Part shown: positions 1 to 5,773 of the stretch, piece after piece
Layout of the letters: each line of letters opens with the position of its first letter
Position numbering within the stretch: the stretch's first letter is position 1
Assembly: GCA_031284765.1 (NCBI GenBank)
Contig: JAITXK010000060.1
Coordinates: forward strand, 1 to 7,884
Length of the DNA: 7,884 nucleotides
Source of the DNA: Candidatus Symbiothrix sp.
GTDB taxonomy: Bacteria > Bacteroidota > Bacteroidia > Bacteroidales > Azobacteroidaceae
Direction of reading: 5' to 3'
Notes under the pieces: generated by a model
Database searches by the model: none
Seen by the model: the letters and a program-made list of their open reading frames with translations, nothing else
What the model was told of the DNA's origin: nothing
Position numbers and translations under genes: made by a program

Positions 1-4
1 TTGA

Positions 5-89
5 CGTCTTTGCGAGCGGAGCGAAGCAATCCAGTATTGTTTGAGTGTATTCTTTCTGGTTTGCTTCGGGCTTCGCCCTCGCAATGACG
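5..89. repeat. Imperfect dispersed palindrome (REP/MITE-like)
   Basis: An inverted repeat has an outer stem of bases 5-16 with 78-89 (one mismatch) and an inner stem of 22-34 with 56-68 (one mismatch). The two stems are separated by an asymmetric internal loop. The right arm contains its own small hairpin, GGGC-TTC-GCCC, at 68-78. The motif of GCGAAGCAATCCAG on one side and CTCGCAATGACG on the other resembles a palindromic intergenic repeat that I recall from many unrelated bacterial genomes. I see no transposase or target-site duplication, and the left boundary lies too close to the window edge to define. It is non-coding, and its role is unknown. Confidence 0.6.
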
Positions 90-100
90 ATACGACAATT

Positions 101-129
101 TTTATCTAACATATCACTAACTATCTTTG
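101..129 (+). promoter_or_regulatory. Possible promoter of the phosphopantetheinyl transferase gene
   Basis: TATCTTTG at 122-129 matches the Bacteroidota -7 element TAnnTTTG. The -33 position offers only TTTA at 101-104 (17-base spacing) rather than TTTG, so the match is partial. Transcription would start near 136, leaving a leader of about 70 bases before the ATG at 206. A second -7-like box, TACCTTTG, lies at 191-198 but has no visible -33 partner and would give an almost leaderless mRNA. Confidence 0.35.
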
Positions 130-205
130 CAATCAATATAAATTATTGAAAACAAAAATACTAAAAAAACTTTCTTTCAAACATTTTGGTTACCTTTGTT
201 CTTCT

Positions 206-817
206 ATGGTAAACCATGCAACGATAAAAACAGCCCCGATTTTGGAAAATTCCGAAGCGCTTTTGGCGCAGTTGGAACATCATGAATGGTATCATCCTTC
301 GGTTCAACGAATGGGAGAAAGCCGTTTGCGCGAGTGGTTGGCCGTGCGCGTTTTGTTGAAAGAAACCTTGGGCGAAGAAAAGCAAATAGTGTATTCCAAA
401 CAGGGTAAACCGTATTTGGCCGATGGCTCGTATCACATCAGCATCAGTCACACGAAAGGCTATGTTGCGATTGCCATTGACCGTCAATATCCGGTTGCCA
501 TCGACATTGAACGGATTTCCCCGCGTGTCGAAAACATCCGTTCCCGATTTATAAGTGAAGAAGAAGAAAGTCATCTTTCCGAAACCCATCGTTTGACTCA
601 TTTGCTTTTGCATTGGTCGGCCAAAGAATCGCTTTTTAAAATGATAGATGCACCCGGTATTGAATTTAAAACGCAATTGCATATTCATCCGTTCGAACCT
701 GTTTTAAATGAATGGAGTGAATTTACAGCGCATGAAACGCGCACCGCTCAACAAGCGGAAGTGACCGTTCGATATATCGTTGCCGAGGATTATGTTTTGA
801 CGGTAATCGTCGGTTGA
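206..817 (+). CDS. 4'-phosphopantetheinyl transferase (Sfp/EntD superfamily)
   Basis: This 203-residue protein probably transfers the phosphopantetheine arm of coenzyme A to a serine of carrier proteins (ACP, PCP or similar) in the cytoplasm. The superfamily signature is clear. KPYL at 68-71 and HISISHTKG at 77-85 are followed by the Mg-binding segment VAIDIE at 97-102 (Asp100, Glu102). WSAKESLFK at 137-145 contains the catalytic-site pattern WxxKE (Trp137, Lys140, Glu141). Length suits the Sfp-like group, which is longer than AcpS. I chose the ATG at 206. The frame is open upstream to a TTG at 146, but the extra residues are lysine/phenylalanine-rich and unlike the family. The gene stands alone, converging on the rplI operon, so the carrier protein it serves cannot be read from context. 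Confidence 0.9.
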   Translation: MVNHATIKTAPILENSEALLAQLEHHEWYHPSVQRMGESRLREWLAVRVLLKETLGEEKQIVYSKQGKPYLADGSYHISISHTKGYVAIAIDRQYPVAIDIERISPRVENIRSRFISEEEESHLSETHRLTHLLLHWSAKESLFKMIDAPGIEFKTQLHIHPFEPVLNEWSEFTAHETRTAQQAEVTVRYIVAEDYVLTVIVG

Positions 818-864
818 ATAAGGTTTTGCAGAACAAGGAAATGTATATACTTTTATCGGAACCC

Positions 865-898
865 AATAAAAAAGAGCGATTCTCACGAACCACTCTTT
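865..898 (-). terminator. Intrinsic terminator of the rpsF-rpsR-rplI operon
   Basis: Read on the - strand, AAAGAGTGGTTC, loop GTGA, GAATCGCTCTTT forms a continuous 12-bp stem (two G-U pairs) over 871-898, followed directly by a T-rich run to 865. On the + strand the two G-U pairs become A-C mismatches and the T tract is interrupted. The element therefore mainly serves the ribosomal operon, ending 39 bases after the rplI stop, though it could also slow transcripts from the converging transferase gene. Confidence 0.85.
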
Positions 899-936
899 CT
901 TTTCTTGTATGTATGAAAACAAATAATTATTCTCTG

Positions 937-1380
937 TTATTCGGATACCACTTCAAACGGAATTTCAACGGAAATTTCTTTATGAAGTTTTACAATGGCT
1001 TTGTAAGTACCCACTTCTTTGACCGGATCTTTGATAAGGATCTGTTTGCGTTCTACTTCAAACCCTTTTTTAGACAGTTCATCGGCAATTTGGATATTGG
1101 TTACCGAACCGAAAATGGTTCCGGTAGAACTTGTTTTTGCTCCGATGGTCAGCGCAATACCTTTCAGTTTATCGGCCAAAGCTTGCGCATTGGCTTTAAT
1201 CTTTTCCAATTTATGAGCGCGTTGACGTAAATTTTCTGCCAGCACTTTTTGCGCCGATTCGGAAGCGATAACCGCTTTCTTTTGCGGAATCAGATAATTA
1301 CGTCCGTATCCGCTTTTTACGGTTACTACATCATCCTTGTAACCAAGGTTGTTTATATCTTCTAATAATATTACTTGCAT
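937..1380 (-). CDS. rplI: 50S ribosomal protein bL9
   Basis: This 147-residue protein is the bL9 component of the large ribosomal subunit, an elongated protein that binds 23S rRNA near the L1 stalk base and helps maintain reading frame. The N-terminal rRNA-binding domain is recognisable: MQVILLED at 1-8, then the signature region with SGYGRNYLIP at 23-32. A lysine-rich helical linker follows at about 41-75, then a C-terminal domain containing GTIFGSVT. Length is normal for the family (about 147-150). It is the last gene of the rpsF-rpsR-rplI operon, 17 bases after rpsR. It has a strong Shine-Dalgarno sequence, AAGGAGG, eight bases before the ATG, unlike the other two genes. Confidence 0.97.
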   Translation of the reverse strand: MQVILLEDINNLGYKDDVVTVKSGYGRNYLIPQKKAVIASESAQKVLAENLRQRAHKLEKIKANAQALADKLKGIALTIGAKTSSTGTIFGSVTNIQIADELSKKGFEVERKQILIKDPVKEVGTYKAIVKLHKEISVEIPFEVVSE

Positions 1381-1388
1381 AATGATTT

Positions 1389-1395
1389 CCTCCTT
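1389..1395 (-). promoter_or_regulatory. Strong Shine-Dalgarno sequence of rplI
   Basis: On the - strand AAGGAGG lies eight bases before the rplI ATG, inside the 17-base rpsR-rplI gap. It is a near-complete complement of the 16S rRNA anti-Shine-Dalgarno. No comparable motif precedes rpsF, rpsR, trpL, trpB or trpE here, so it stands out against the SD-poor pattern expected for Bacteroidota. Confidence 0.75.
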
Positions 1396-1397
1396 TT

Positions 1398-1670
1398 TTA
1401 TTTCATCAAATCGGTTACATAAGGAAGCAAAGCCAAGTGGCGGGCGCGCTTCACAGCTTGAGCGACACGGTGTTGGAACTTCAAAGAAGTACCGGTGATA
1501 CGGCGGGGAAGAATTTTTCCTTGCTCATTCAAAAATTTCTTCAAAAATTCAGGATCTTTATAATCAATGAATTTAATACCGCTTTTTTTGAAACGGCAAT
1601 ATTTTTTCTTCTTAACATCTACCGTGGGAGGAGTTAAGTAACGGATTTCCGAGTTATTGTTTGCTGCCAT
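1398..1670 (-). CDS. rpsR: 30S ribosomal protein bS18
   Basis: This 90-residue small-subunit protein binds 16S rRNA of the platform as a heterodimer with bS6. The conserved core is visible: KKKYCRFKKSGIKFIDYKD at about 20-38, then LKKFLNEQGKILPRRITG, then the C-terminal rRNA-binding helix pattern HRVAQAVKRARHLALLPY at 67-84. The basic character and length fit the family. The start codon lies two bases after the rpsF stop, so translation of bS6 and bS18 is probably coupled, matching their use as a 1:1 complex. No Shine-Dalgarno sequence is seen before its ATG. Confidence 0.97.
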   Translation of the reverse strand: MAANNNSEIRYLTPPTVDVKKKKYCRFKKSGIKFIDYKDPEFLKKFLNEQGKILPRRITGTSLKFQHRVAQAVKRARHLALLPYVTDLMK

Positions 1671-1672
1671 GA

Positions 1673-2011
1673 TTAGTCTTTTTTAGTTGATTTGTTTCTT
1701 CTTTTTGCTGCATATTCTGCAAAGTTCTTGTCTTGACGGAAGGTCAAAAAGCGAAGGACTCTTTCATCGCGGCGGAATTGTGTTTCCAACTTAGCGATTA
1801 CAGCGGGTTCGGACTTGAATTCTATCAATGTATAGAATCCGGTTGATTTCTTTTGAATTGGGTAAGCCAACTTGCGTAGGCCCCAATGTTCTTCATTCAC
1901 AATCTCAGAACCTTCGGCTTTGAGAACGTCTTTGAATTTTTCGACCGCTTCCTTCATCTGATTATCAGACAAAACGGGAGTCAAAATGAAAACGGTTTCG
2001 TAATTGTTCAT
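1673..2011 (-). CDS. rpsF: 30S ribosomal protein bS6
   Basis: This 112-residue small-subunit protein pairs with bS18 on the 30S platform. Family features are NYETVFILTPVLSD at 3-16, GLRKLAYPIQKKSTGFY at about 44-60 and RRDERVLRFLTF at about 80-91, followed by a short charged C-terminal tail that differs between species. It is the first gene of a three-gene operon read leftwards. The ATG at 2011 is preceded by an A/T-rich leader with only a weak AAAGG. In many bacteria the bS6-bS18 complex represses its own mRNA through a leader RNA. The roughly 40-base leader here is A/T-rich, and I cannot see that structure in it. Confidence 0.97.
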   Translation of the reverse strand: MNNYETVFILTPVLSDNQMKEAVEKFKDVLKAEGSEIVNEEHWGLRKLAYPIQKKSTGFYTLIEFKSEPAVIAKLETQFRRDERVLRFLTFRQDKNFAEYAAKRRNKSTKKD

Positions 2012-2057
2012 AAACCTTTAATTAATTAAATTTGATATTAAAAATAAATTTGGAGCG

Positions 2058-2089
2058 CAAAGGTAGCAACTCCTTTTGGAAAAAACAAA
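2058..2089 (-). promoter_or_regulatory. Promoter of rpsF-rpsR-rplI
   Basis: On the - strand TTTG (2086-2089) is followed after 20 bases by TACCTTTG (2058-2065). This matches the Bacteroidota housekeeping consensus TTTG / TAnnTTTG. Transcription would begin about 7-8 bases further on, near 2050, giving a leader of roughly 40 bases before rpsF. Confidence 0.75.
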
Positions 2090-2132
2090 TTTATTGTGCA
2101 AATTCAGTTATAAAAATTCTACCAATTTTTTA

Positions 2133-2162
2133 TTTGTATTTAAAATATAATTCATATCTTTG
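2133..2162 (+). promoter_or_regulatory. Promoter of the trp operon
   Basis: TTTG at 2133-2136 and TATCTTTG at 2155-2162, separated by 18 bases, fit the Bacteroidota -33/-7 consensus. The predicted start lies at about 2168-2171, some 15-18 bases before the leader-peptide ATG. The trp leader and attenuator would then be entirely within the transcript. It is divergent from the rpsF promoter, with the two -33 boxes about 45 bases apart. Confidence 0.75.
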
Positions 2163-2185
2163 TGCCGTTAATTATTAAAAAAAAA

Positions 2186-2242
2186 ATGATTTTATCAGTT
2201 AATCAATATTGGTGGTGGCGCTTGTTCTTCATAAAAGGGTGA
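2186..2242 (+). CDS. trpL: trp operon leader peptide with three consecutive Trp codons
   Basis: A short reading frame encodes MILSVNQYWWWRLFFIKG and stops with TGA. Residues 9-11 are Trp, encoded by TGG TGG TGG at 2210-2218. The frame starts about 15-18 bases after the predicted transcription start. It ends 38 bases before a strong intrinsic terminator and 112 bases before trpB. This is the layout of a classical ribosome-mediated attenuator: when charged tRNA-Trp is scarce the ribosome stalls on the Trp codons and changes folding of the downstream RNA, so the operon is transcribed. Trp is a rare residue, so three in a row in an 18-residue frame at exactly this place is very unlikely by chance. 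There is an A-rich run before the ATG but no Shine-Dalgarno sequence. Confidence 0.88.
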   Translation: MILSVNQYWWWRLFFIKG

Positions 2243-2303
2243 GTGAAATTCCATGCGCTGATTAGTGAAAAATCAAAATTAAAAAACGCTTGTTGTAACT
2301 CAC
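2216..2303 (+). promoter_or_regulatory. Candidate alternative (antiterminator) pairings in the trp leader
   Basis: Folding by eye gives two mutually exclusive sets of pairs. First, TGGCGC at 2216-2221, overlapping the last Trp codon, can pair with GCGCTG at 2255-2260 (two G-U). Second, GTGAGT at 2239-2244 can pair with ACTCAC at 2298-2303, with GCG at 2255-2257 against CGC at 2287-2289. The second set would invade both the terminator 5' arm and its loop. A ribosome stalled on the Trp codons would block the first set and so favour the second. The pairings are short, and I could not compute energies, so this is a tentative model. Confidence 0.35.
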
Positions 2304-2318
2304 AACAAGCGTTTTTTT
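2281..2318 (+). terminator. trp attenuator (intrinsic terminator before trpB)
   Basis: A perfect stem pairs 2281-2296 (AAAAAACGCTTGTTGT) with 2302-2317 around the five-base loop AACTC. The ten inner pairs include the GC-containing core CGCTTGTTGT, and the 3' side ends in seven T residues. It lies between the Trp-rich leader peptide and trpB, so it would end transcription before the structural genes unless prevented from forming. A terminator here with no gene end just upstream other than the leader peptide supports an attenuation role. Confidence 0.9.
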
Positions 2319-2354
2319 GTTCATGTTCCACGACAAAAAAAACAAATTTATAAG

Positions 2355-3599
2355 ATGATGAATACAACAGAAAATCCACACACACAAAGACCTCTTCAGA
2401 GAGAGAGAGAGGACAGTTTTCTCGTAAACGAATCCGGCTACTACGGCGATTTCGGCGGGGCATACATCCCCGAAATCCTCTACGATAATGTCGAAACATT
2501 GCGCCAAGAATACAAAAAGATTCTTACCGACCCCGGGTTTTTGAAAGAATACAACGCTCTGCTGACCGATTATGTCGGCCGCCCGACTCCCTTGTATCTG
2601 GCGAAACGGTTGTCGGAAAAATACCATTGCAAGATTTATCTGAAGCGCGAAGACTTGAATCATACGGGTGCACACAAAATAAACAACACCATCGGACAGA
2701 TTTTGTTGGCCCGCCGGATGGGCAAAACCCGCATCATCGCGGAAACAGGTGCTGGTCAACATGGTGTGGCAACGGCTACCGTCTGTGCACTGATGAATAT
2801 GGAATGTATAGTCTATATGGGTGCTACCGATGTGGAACGCCAAAAGTTGAACGTGCAGAAAATGGAGATGCTCGGCGCAACCGTCGTCCCCGTTCAGAGC
2901 GGTAACAAAACGCTGAAAGATGCGACCAACGAGGCGATTCGCGATTGGTGCTGCCATCCGTCCGATACGCATTATATTATCGGTTCAACGGTTGGGCCGC
3001 ATCCGTATCCCGACATGGTGGCGCGTCTGCAATCGGTGATTAGCAAAGAAATCAAAAGGCAGTTGCTTGAAAAAGAAGGGCGCGATTATCCCGATTACCT
3101 GATTGCCTGCGTAGGCGGAGGGAGCAATGCGGGCGGTACGATTTATGAATACATCGACGACCTGCGCGTGAAAATCGTTTTGGCGGAAGCGGGCGGGAAA
3201 GGCATTGATTCGGGACTTTCGGCGGCAACGATTCAGTTGGGAAGAGTAGGAATTATTCACGGTTCAAAAACGCTTTTGATGCAAACGGAAGACGGACAGA
3301 TTGAAGAACCGTATTCGATTTCCGCCGGTCTGGATTACCCGGGCATCGGCCCAATGCACGCCAATATGGCCAAACAAGGCCGCTCGGAAGTGCTGGCCGT
3401 AAATGATGACGAAGCGATAGCCGCGGCAATGGAATTGACTAAATTAGAGGGCATTATTCCCGCGTTAGAATCGGCGCACGCTCTGGGTGTTTTTGGGCAG
3501 AAGCAATTTCAGAAAGACGATGTGATTGTGCTCTGTCTTTCGGGACGGGGGGATAAGGATATGGAGACGTATGTGAGAGTTGTTAGTGAAAAGGTTTAA
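2355..3599 (+). CDS. trpB: Tryptophan synthase beta subunit
   Basis: This PLP enzyme condenses indole with L-serine to give L-tryptophan, working as an alpha2-beta2 complex with TrpA, which is not in the window. Key features of the 414 residues are HTGAHKINN at 103-111, with Lys108 as the PLP Schiff-base lysine; AETGAGQHG at 129-137, with Glu130 as the catalytic acid; the PLP-phosphate loop GGGSNAGG at 254-261; and SGRGDKD at 396-402, whose Ser contacts the pyridine nitrogen. Length is close to the usual ~395-410, with about 20 extra N-terminal residues. The second codon is also ATG, so the start could be 2358. A run of seven AG dinucleotides lies at 2398-2411. It is the first structural gene after the attenuator, 23 bases before trpE. 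Confidence 0.98.
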   Translation: MMNTTENPHTQRPLQREREDSFLVNESGYYGDFGGAYIPEILYDNVETLRQEYKKILTDPGFLKEYNALLTDYVGRPTPLYLAKRLSEKYHCKIYLKREDLNHTGAHKINNTIGQILLARRMGKTRIIAETGAGQHGVATATVCALMNMECIVYMGATDVERQKLNVQKMEMLGATVVPVQSGNKTLKDATNEAIRDWCCHPSDTHYIIGSTVGPHPYPDMVARLQSVISKEIKRQLLEKEGRDYPDYLIACVGGGSNAGGTIYEYIDDLRVKIVLAEAGGKGIDSGLSAATIQLGRVGIIHGSKTLLMQTEDGQIEEPYSISAGLDYPGIGPMHANMAKQGRSEVLAVNDDEAIAAAMELTKLEGIIPALESAHALGVFGQKQFQKDDVIVLCLSGRGDKDMETYVRVVSEKV

Positions 3600-3622
3600 G
3601 TTATAAGGTTTAAAATAAAGAA

Positions 3623-5029
3623 ATGAAAAAAACAATCATCAACACAAAGAGCAAAACGATTCTGGCGGATTTACAAACGCCGGTCAGTATTTATTTAAAA
3701 GTAAGGGACGTATATCCCGAGTCGGTATTGCTGGAAAGTTCGGATTTTCACGGCAACGAAAACTCCATATCATTCATTGGACTGAAGCCCATGGCGCGGT
3801 TTGAAGCCCGCAAAGGCACGATTCAATTGGATTTTCCCGATGGAACAATAGAAACTTCGTCCATTCAGCCGTCGGTCGTTGACCGGTTAGACCAATTCAT
3901 TCATTCCTTTGAAATAAAGAAGGACGAAAATACAACGGGTTACAATGGCTTTTTCGGCTACACATCTTACGATGCTGTGAAGTATTTTGAAGAAGTTGAC
4001 CCCGAAAAAGGCGATTCCATCGCAAGTTCCATCCCCGAAATGATTTATATTTTCTACCAATACATCATCGTAGTCAATCATTTCAAGAACGAACTGACGA
4101 TTGTCGAAAACCGTTTGGAGGGCGAAGAAAGTCGCATGAACGAGGTTTTGACTATTCTGAACAACCGCAATTACGCCTCCTACAATTTCACGGCCAAAGG
4201 CAAAGAGGAATCCACCATCAGCGACGAGCAGTACAAGGCAATGGTCGAAAAAGGCATTCAGCATTGCAAGCGCGGCGATGTGTTCCAAATGGTGCTGTCG
4301 CGGTGTTTTTCGCAGGCTTTTTCGGGAGATGATTTCAAGGTGTACCGGGCGTTGCGGTCGATAAATCCATCGCCGTACTTGTTTTATTTCGATTTCGGCA
4401 CCTTCCGCATTTTCGGTTCAAGTCCCGAAACGCATTGCCGGATTGCCAAAAACAAGGCGTATATCGACCCGATTGCAGGCACTTTCCGCCGGACAGGCGA
4501 TGACGAAAAAGACAAAAAAATCGCACAACAACTTCTGGAAGACCCCAAAGAAAATGCCGAACACGTGATGCTGGTCGATTTGGCACGCAACGATTTGAGT
4601 CGCAACACGAGCAACGTGCAATTGGATTTTTACAAAAATGCACAATATTATTCGCATGTCATTCATCTGGTTTCGCGCGTGGTGGGCGATGTCGCCGAGG
4701 GAAGCAACACGATTCGCATCTATGCCGATACCTTTCCCGCAGGTACACTGTCGGGTGCGCCGAAAATCCGCGCCATGGAATTGATTCGCGACATCGAACC
4801 GCACAATCGCGGCGCATACGGCGGTTGCATCGGTTATCTTGGATTGGACGGCAACCTCAATCAGGCGATTACCATTCGTTCGTTCATCAGCAAAAACAAT
4901 GTGTTGTATTATCAGGCGGGGGCGGGCATCGTGTCGCGTTCCAATGCCGAATCGGAATTGCAGGAAGTAAATAATAAATTAGGAGCGTTAAAAACGGCTA
5001 TTGACACGGCAGAAGCAATTATTAATTGA
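3623..5029 (+). CDS. trpE: Anthranilate synthase component I
   Basis: This 468-residue chorismate-using enzyme works with TrpG to make anthranilate from chorismate and glutamine-derived ammonia, the committed step of the pathway. The N-terminal domain holds LLES at 36-39, part of the tryptophan feedback site, so the enzyme is probably end-product inhibited. The C-terminal chorismate-binding domain (about 200-460) contains GSSPET at 265-270, PIAGT at 283-287 (PabB has Lys in the equivalent position), FPAGTLSGAPK at 371-381 and AGAGIV at 432-437. It is somewhat shorter than the roughly 500-520 residues of enterobacterial TrpE. The protein contains no tryptophan at all. The stop TGA is followed after one base by the trpG ATG, so the two subunits are probably translationally coupled. 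Confidence 0.97.
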   Translation: MKKTIINTKSKTILADLQTPVSIYLKVRDVYPESVLLESSDFHGNENSISFIGLKPMARFEARKGTIQLDFPDGTIETSSIQPSVVDRLDQFIHSFEIKKDENTTGYNGFFGYTSYDAVKYFEEVDPEKGDSIASSIPEMIYIFYQYIIVVNHFKNELTIVENRLEGEESRMNEVLTILNNRNYASYNFTAKGKEESTISDEQYKAMVEKGIQHCKRGDVFQMVLSRCFSQAFSGDDFKVYRALRSINPSPYLFYFDFGTFRIFGSSPETHCRIAKNKAYIDPIAGTFRRTGDDEKDKKIAQQLLEDPKENAEHVMLVDLARNDLSRNTSNVQLDFYKNAQYYSHVIHLVSRVVGDVAEGSNTIRIYADTFPAGTLSGAPKIRAMELIRDIEPHNRGAYGGCIGYLGLDGNLNQAITIRSFISKNNVLYYQAGAGIVSRSNAESELQEVNNKLGALKTAIDTAEAIIN

Positions 5030-5030
5030 G

Positions 5031-5597
5031 ATGAAAATACTACTTTTCGATAATTACGACTCTTTTACCTACAATTTGGTTCATCTGGTAAAAGCACTGG
5101 GCTACACCGATGTGGAAGTGCATCGTAACGACAAAATCAGGATGGAGGATGTTGAGTCATTCGACAAAATCATTCTCTCGCCCGGGCCGGGCATTCCTTC
5201 CGAAGCGGGATTGCTGCTGCCCTTAATCAAGCGTTTTGCGCCAAGCAAAAGCATTCTGGGCGTTTGTTTGGGACATCAGGCCATTGGCGAAGCGTTCGGC
5301 GGAACGCTCGTCAACCTCGAAGAGGTGTATCACGGTGTGGCTACGCCGATACAAGTGATTGCGCAAGACACGCTGTTTCAAACGCTGCCCGAAACATTTG
5401 AAGTCGGGCGCTACCATTCGTGGATTGTTTCCCGACAGGATTTCCCCCAAGAATTGGAGATTACGGCGGTCGATAGCGAGGGGCAAATCATGGCATTGAA
5501 ACATACCAAATTCGATGTGCATGGTGTGCAGTTTCATCCCGAATCGGTGCTGACGCCGTTGGGGAAGGAGATAATGAAACAGTTTTTATCGTCGTAG
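5031..5597 (+). CDS. trpG: Anthranilate synthase component II (glutamine amidotransferase)
   Basis: This 188-residue class I glutamine amidotransferase supplies ammonia to TrpE. Seen motifs are FDNYDSFTYNL at 6-16, LSPGPG at 49-54, the nucleophile site GVCLGHQ at 77-83 (Cys79), GRYHSW at 126-131 and VQFHPES at 166-172 (His169 and Glu171 complete the triad). Proteins of this type may also serve PabB, but the position directly after trpE argues for TrpG. I chose the ATG at 5031, one base after the trpE stop. A longer frame from a TTG at 5001 would add ten unrelated residues inside trpE. The end is odd: the final codons TCG TCG TAG overlap the first unit of a tandem repeat array, so the stop codon belongs to the repeat. 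Confidence 0.97.
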   Translation: MKILLFDNYDSFTYNLVHLVKALGYTDVEVHRNDKIRMEDVESFDKIILSPGPGIPSEAGLLLPLIKRFAPSKSILGVCLGHQAIGEAFGGTLVNLEEVYHGVATPIQVIAQDTLFQTLPETFEVGRYHSWIVSRQDFPQELEITAVDSEGQIMALKHTKFDVHGVQFHPESVLTPLGKEIMKQFLSS

Positions 5598-5773
5598 TGT
5601 ACGACAGCTTGAAATTTTAGAATTTCTTCCTGCCGTAGTGTACGACAGCTTGAAATTTTGAAATTTGTTCCTGCCGTAGTATACGACAGCTTGAAATTTT
5701 GGAATTTCTTCCTGTCGTAGTATACGACAAGCTTGAAATTTTAGAATTTCTTCCTGTCGTAGTGTACGGCAGC
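5591..5773. repeat. Tandem array of a 41/42-bp palindromic repeat between trpG and trpD
   Basis: There are four full units (5591-5631, 5632-5672, 5673-5713 and 5714-5755) plus an 18-base partial unit (5756-5773). The fourth is one base longer (extra A at 5730 or its neighbour). Each unit starts with a palindrome of the form GTCGTA-GTG-TACGAC (second base C in units 2 and 3, loop GTA in units 3 and 4). A second palindrome follows, GAAATT-TTAG-AATTTC, intact in units 1, 3 and 4. Units differ from the first at about one to four positions. The array overlaps the last codons of trpG. There are no unique spacers, so it is not a CRISPR. Function is unknown; it may be a variable-number repeat, mRNA-processing or stability hairpins, or clustered protein sites. 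Confidence 0.9.

Noticed and set aside
146..205. Longer phosphopantetheinyl transferase from a TTG
   Set aside because: The added residues are lysine/phenylalanine-rich, overlap the possible promoter box at 191-198 and do not resemble the family.
814..1230. Reading frame of about 138 codons opposite rplI and its terminator
   Set aside because: It is the antisense of a clear bL9 gene and a terminator, with no recognisable domain. The same applies to the other long antisense frames across trpB, trpE, trpG and trpD.
2012..2050. bS6-bS18 autoregulatory leader RNA before rpsF
   Set aside because: The predicted leader is only about 40 A/T-rich bases and shows no hairpin with the GC-containing binding motif described for that element.
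3591..3613. Nine-base direct repeat AAGGTTTAA at the trpB end and in the trpB-trpE gap
   Set aside because: It is short and A/T-rich, with no further structure, so probably a small local duplication without a function I can support.
5001..5030. Longer trpG starting at a TTG inside trpE
   Set aside because: It adds ten residues unlike the family. The ATG at 5031, one base after the trpE stop, gives the standard MKILLFDNYDSF start.
5591..5773. CRISPR-like array of short palindromic repeats
   Set aside because: The whole 41-42-base unit is repeated, including the part that would be spacer. There are no unique spacers and no cas genes.
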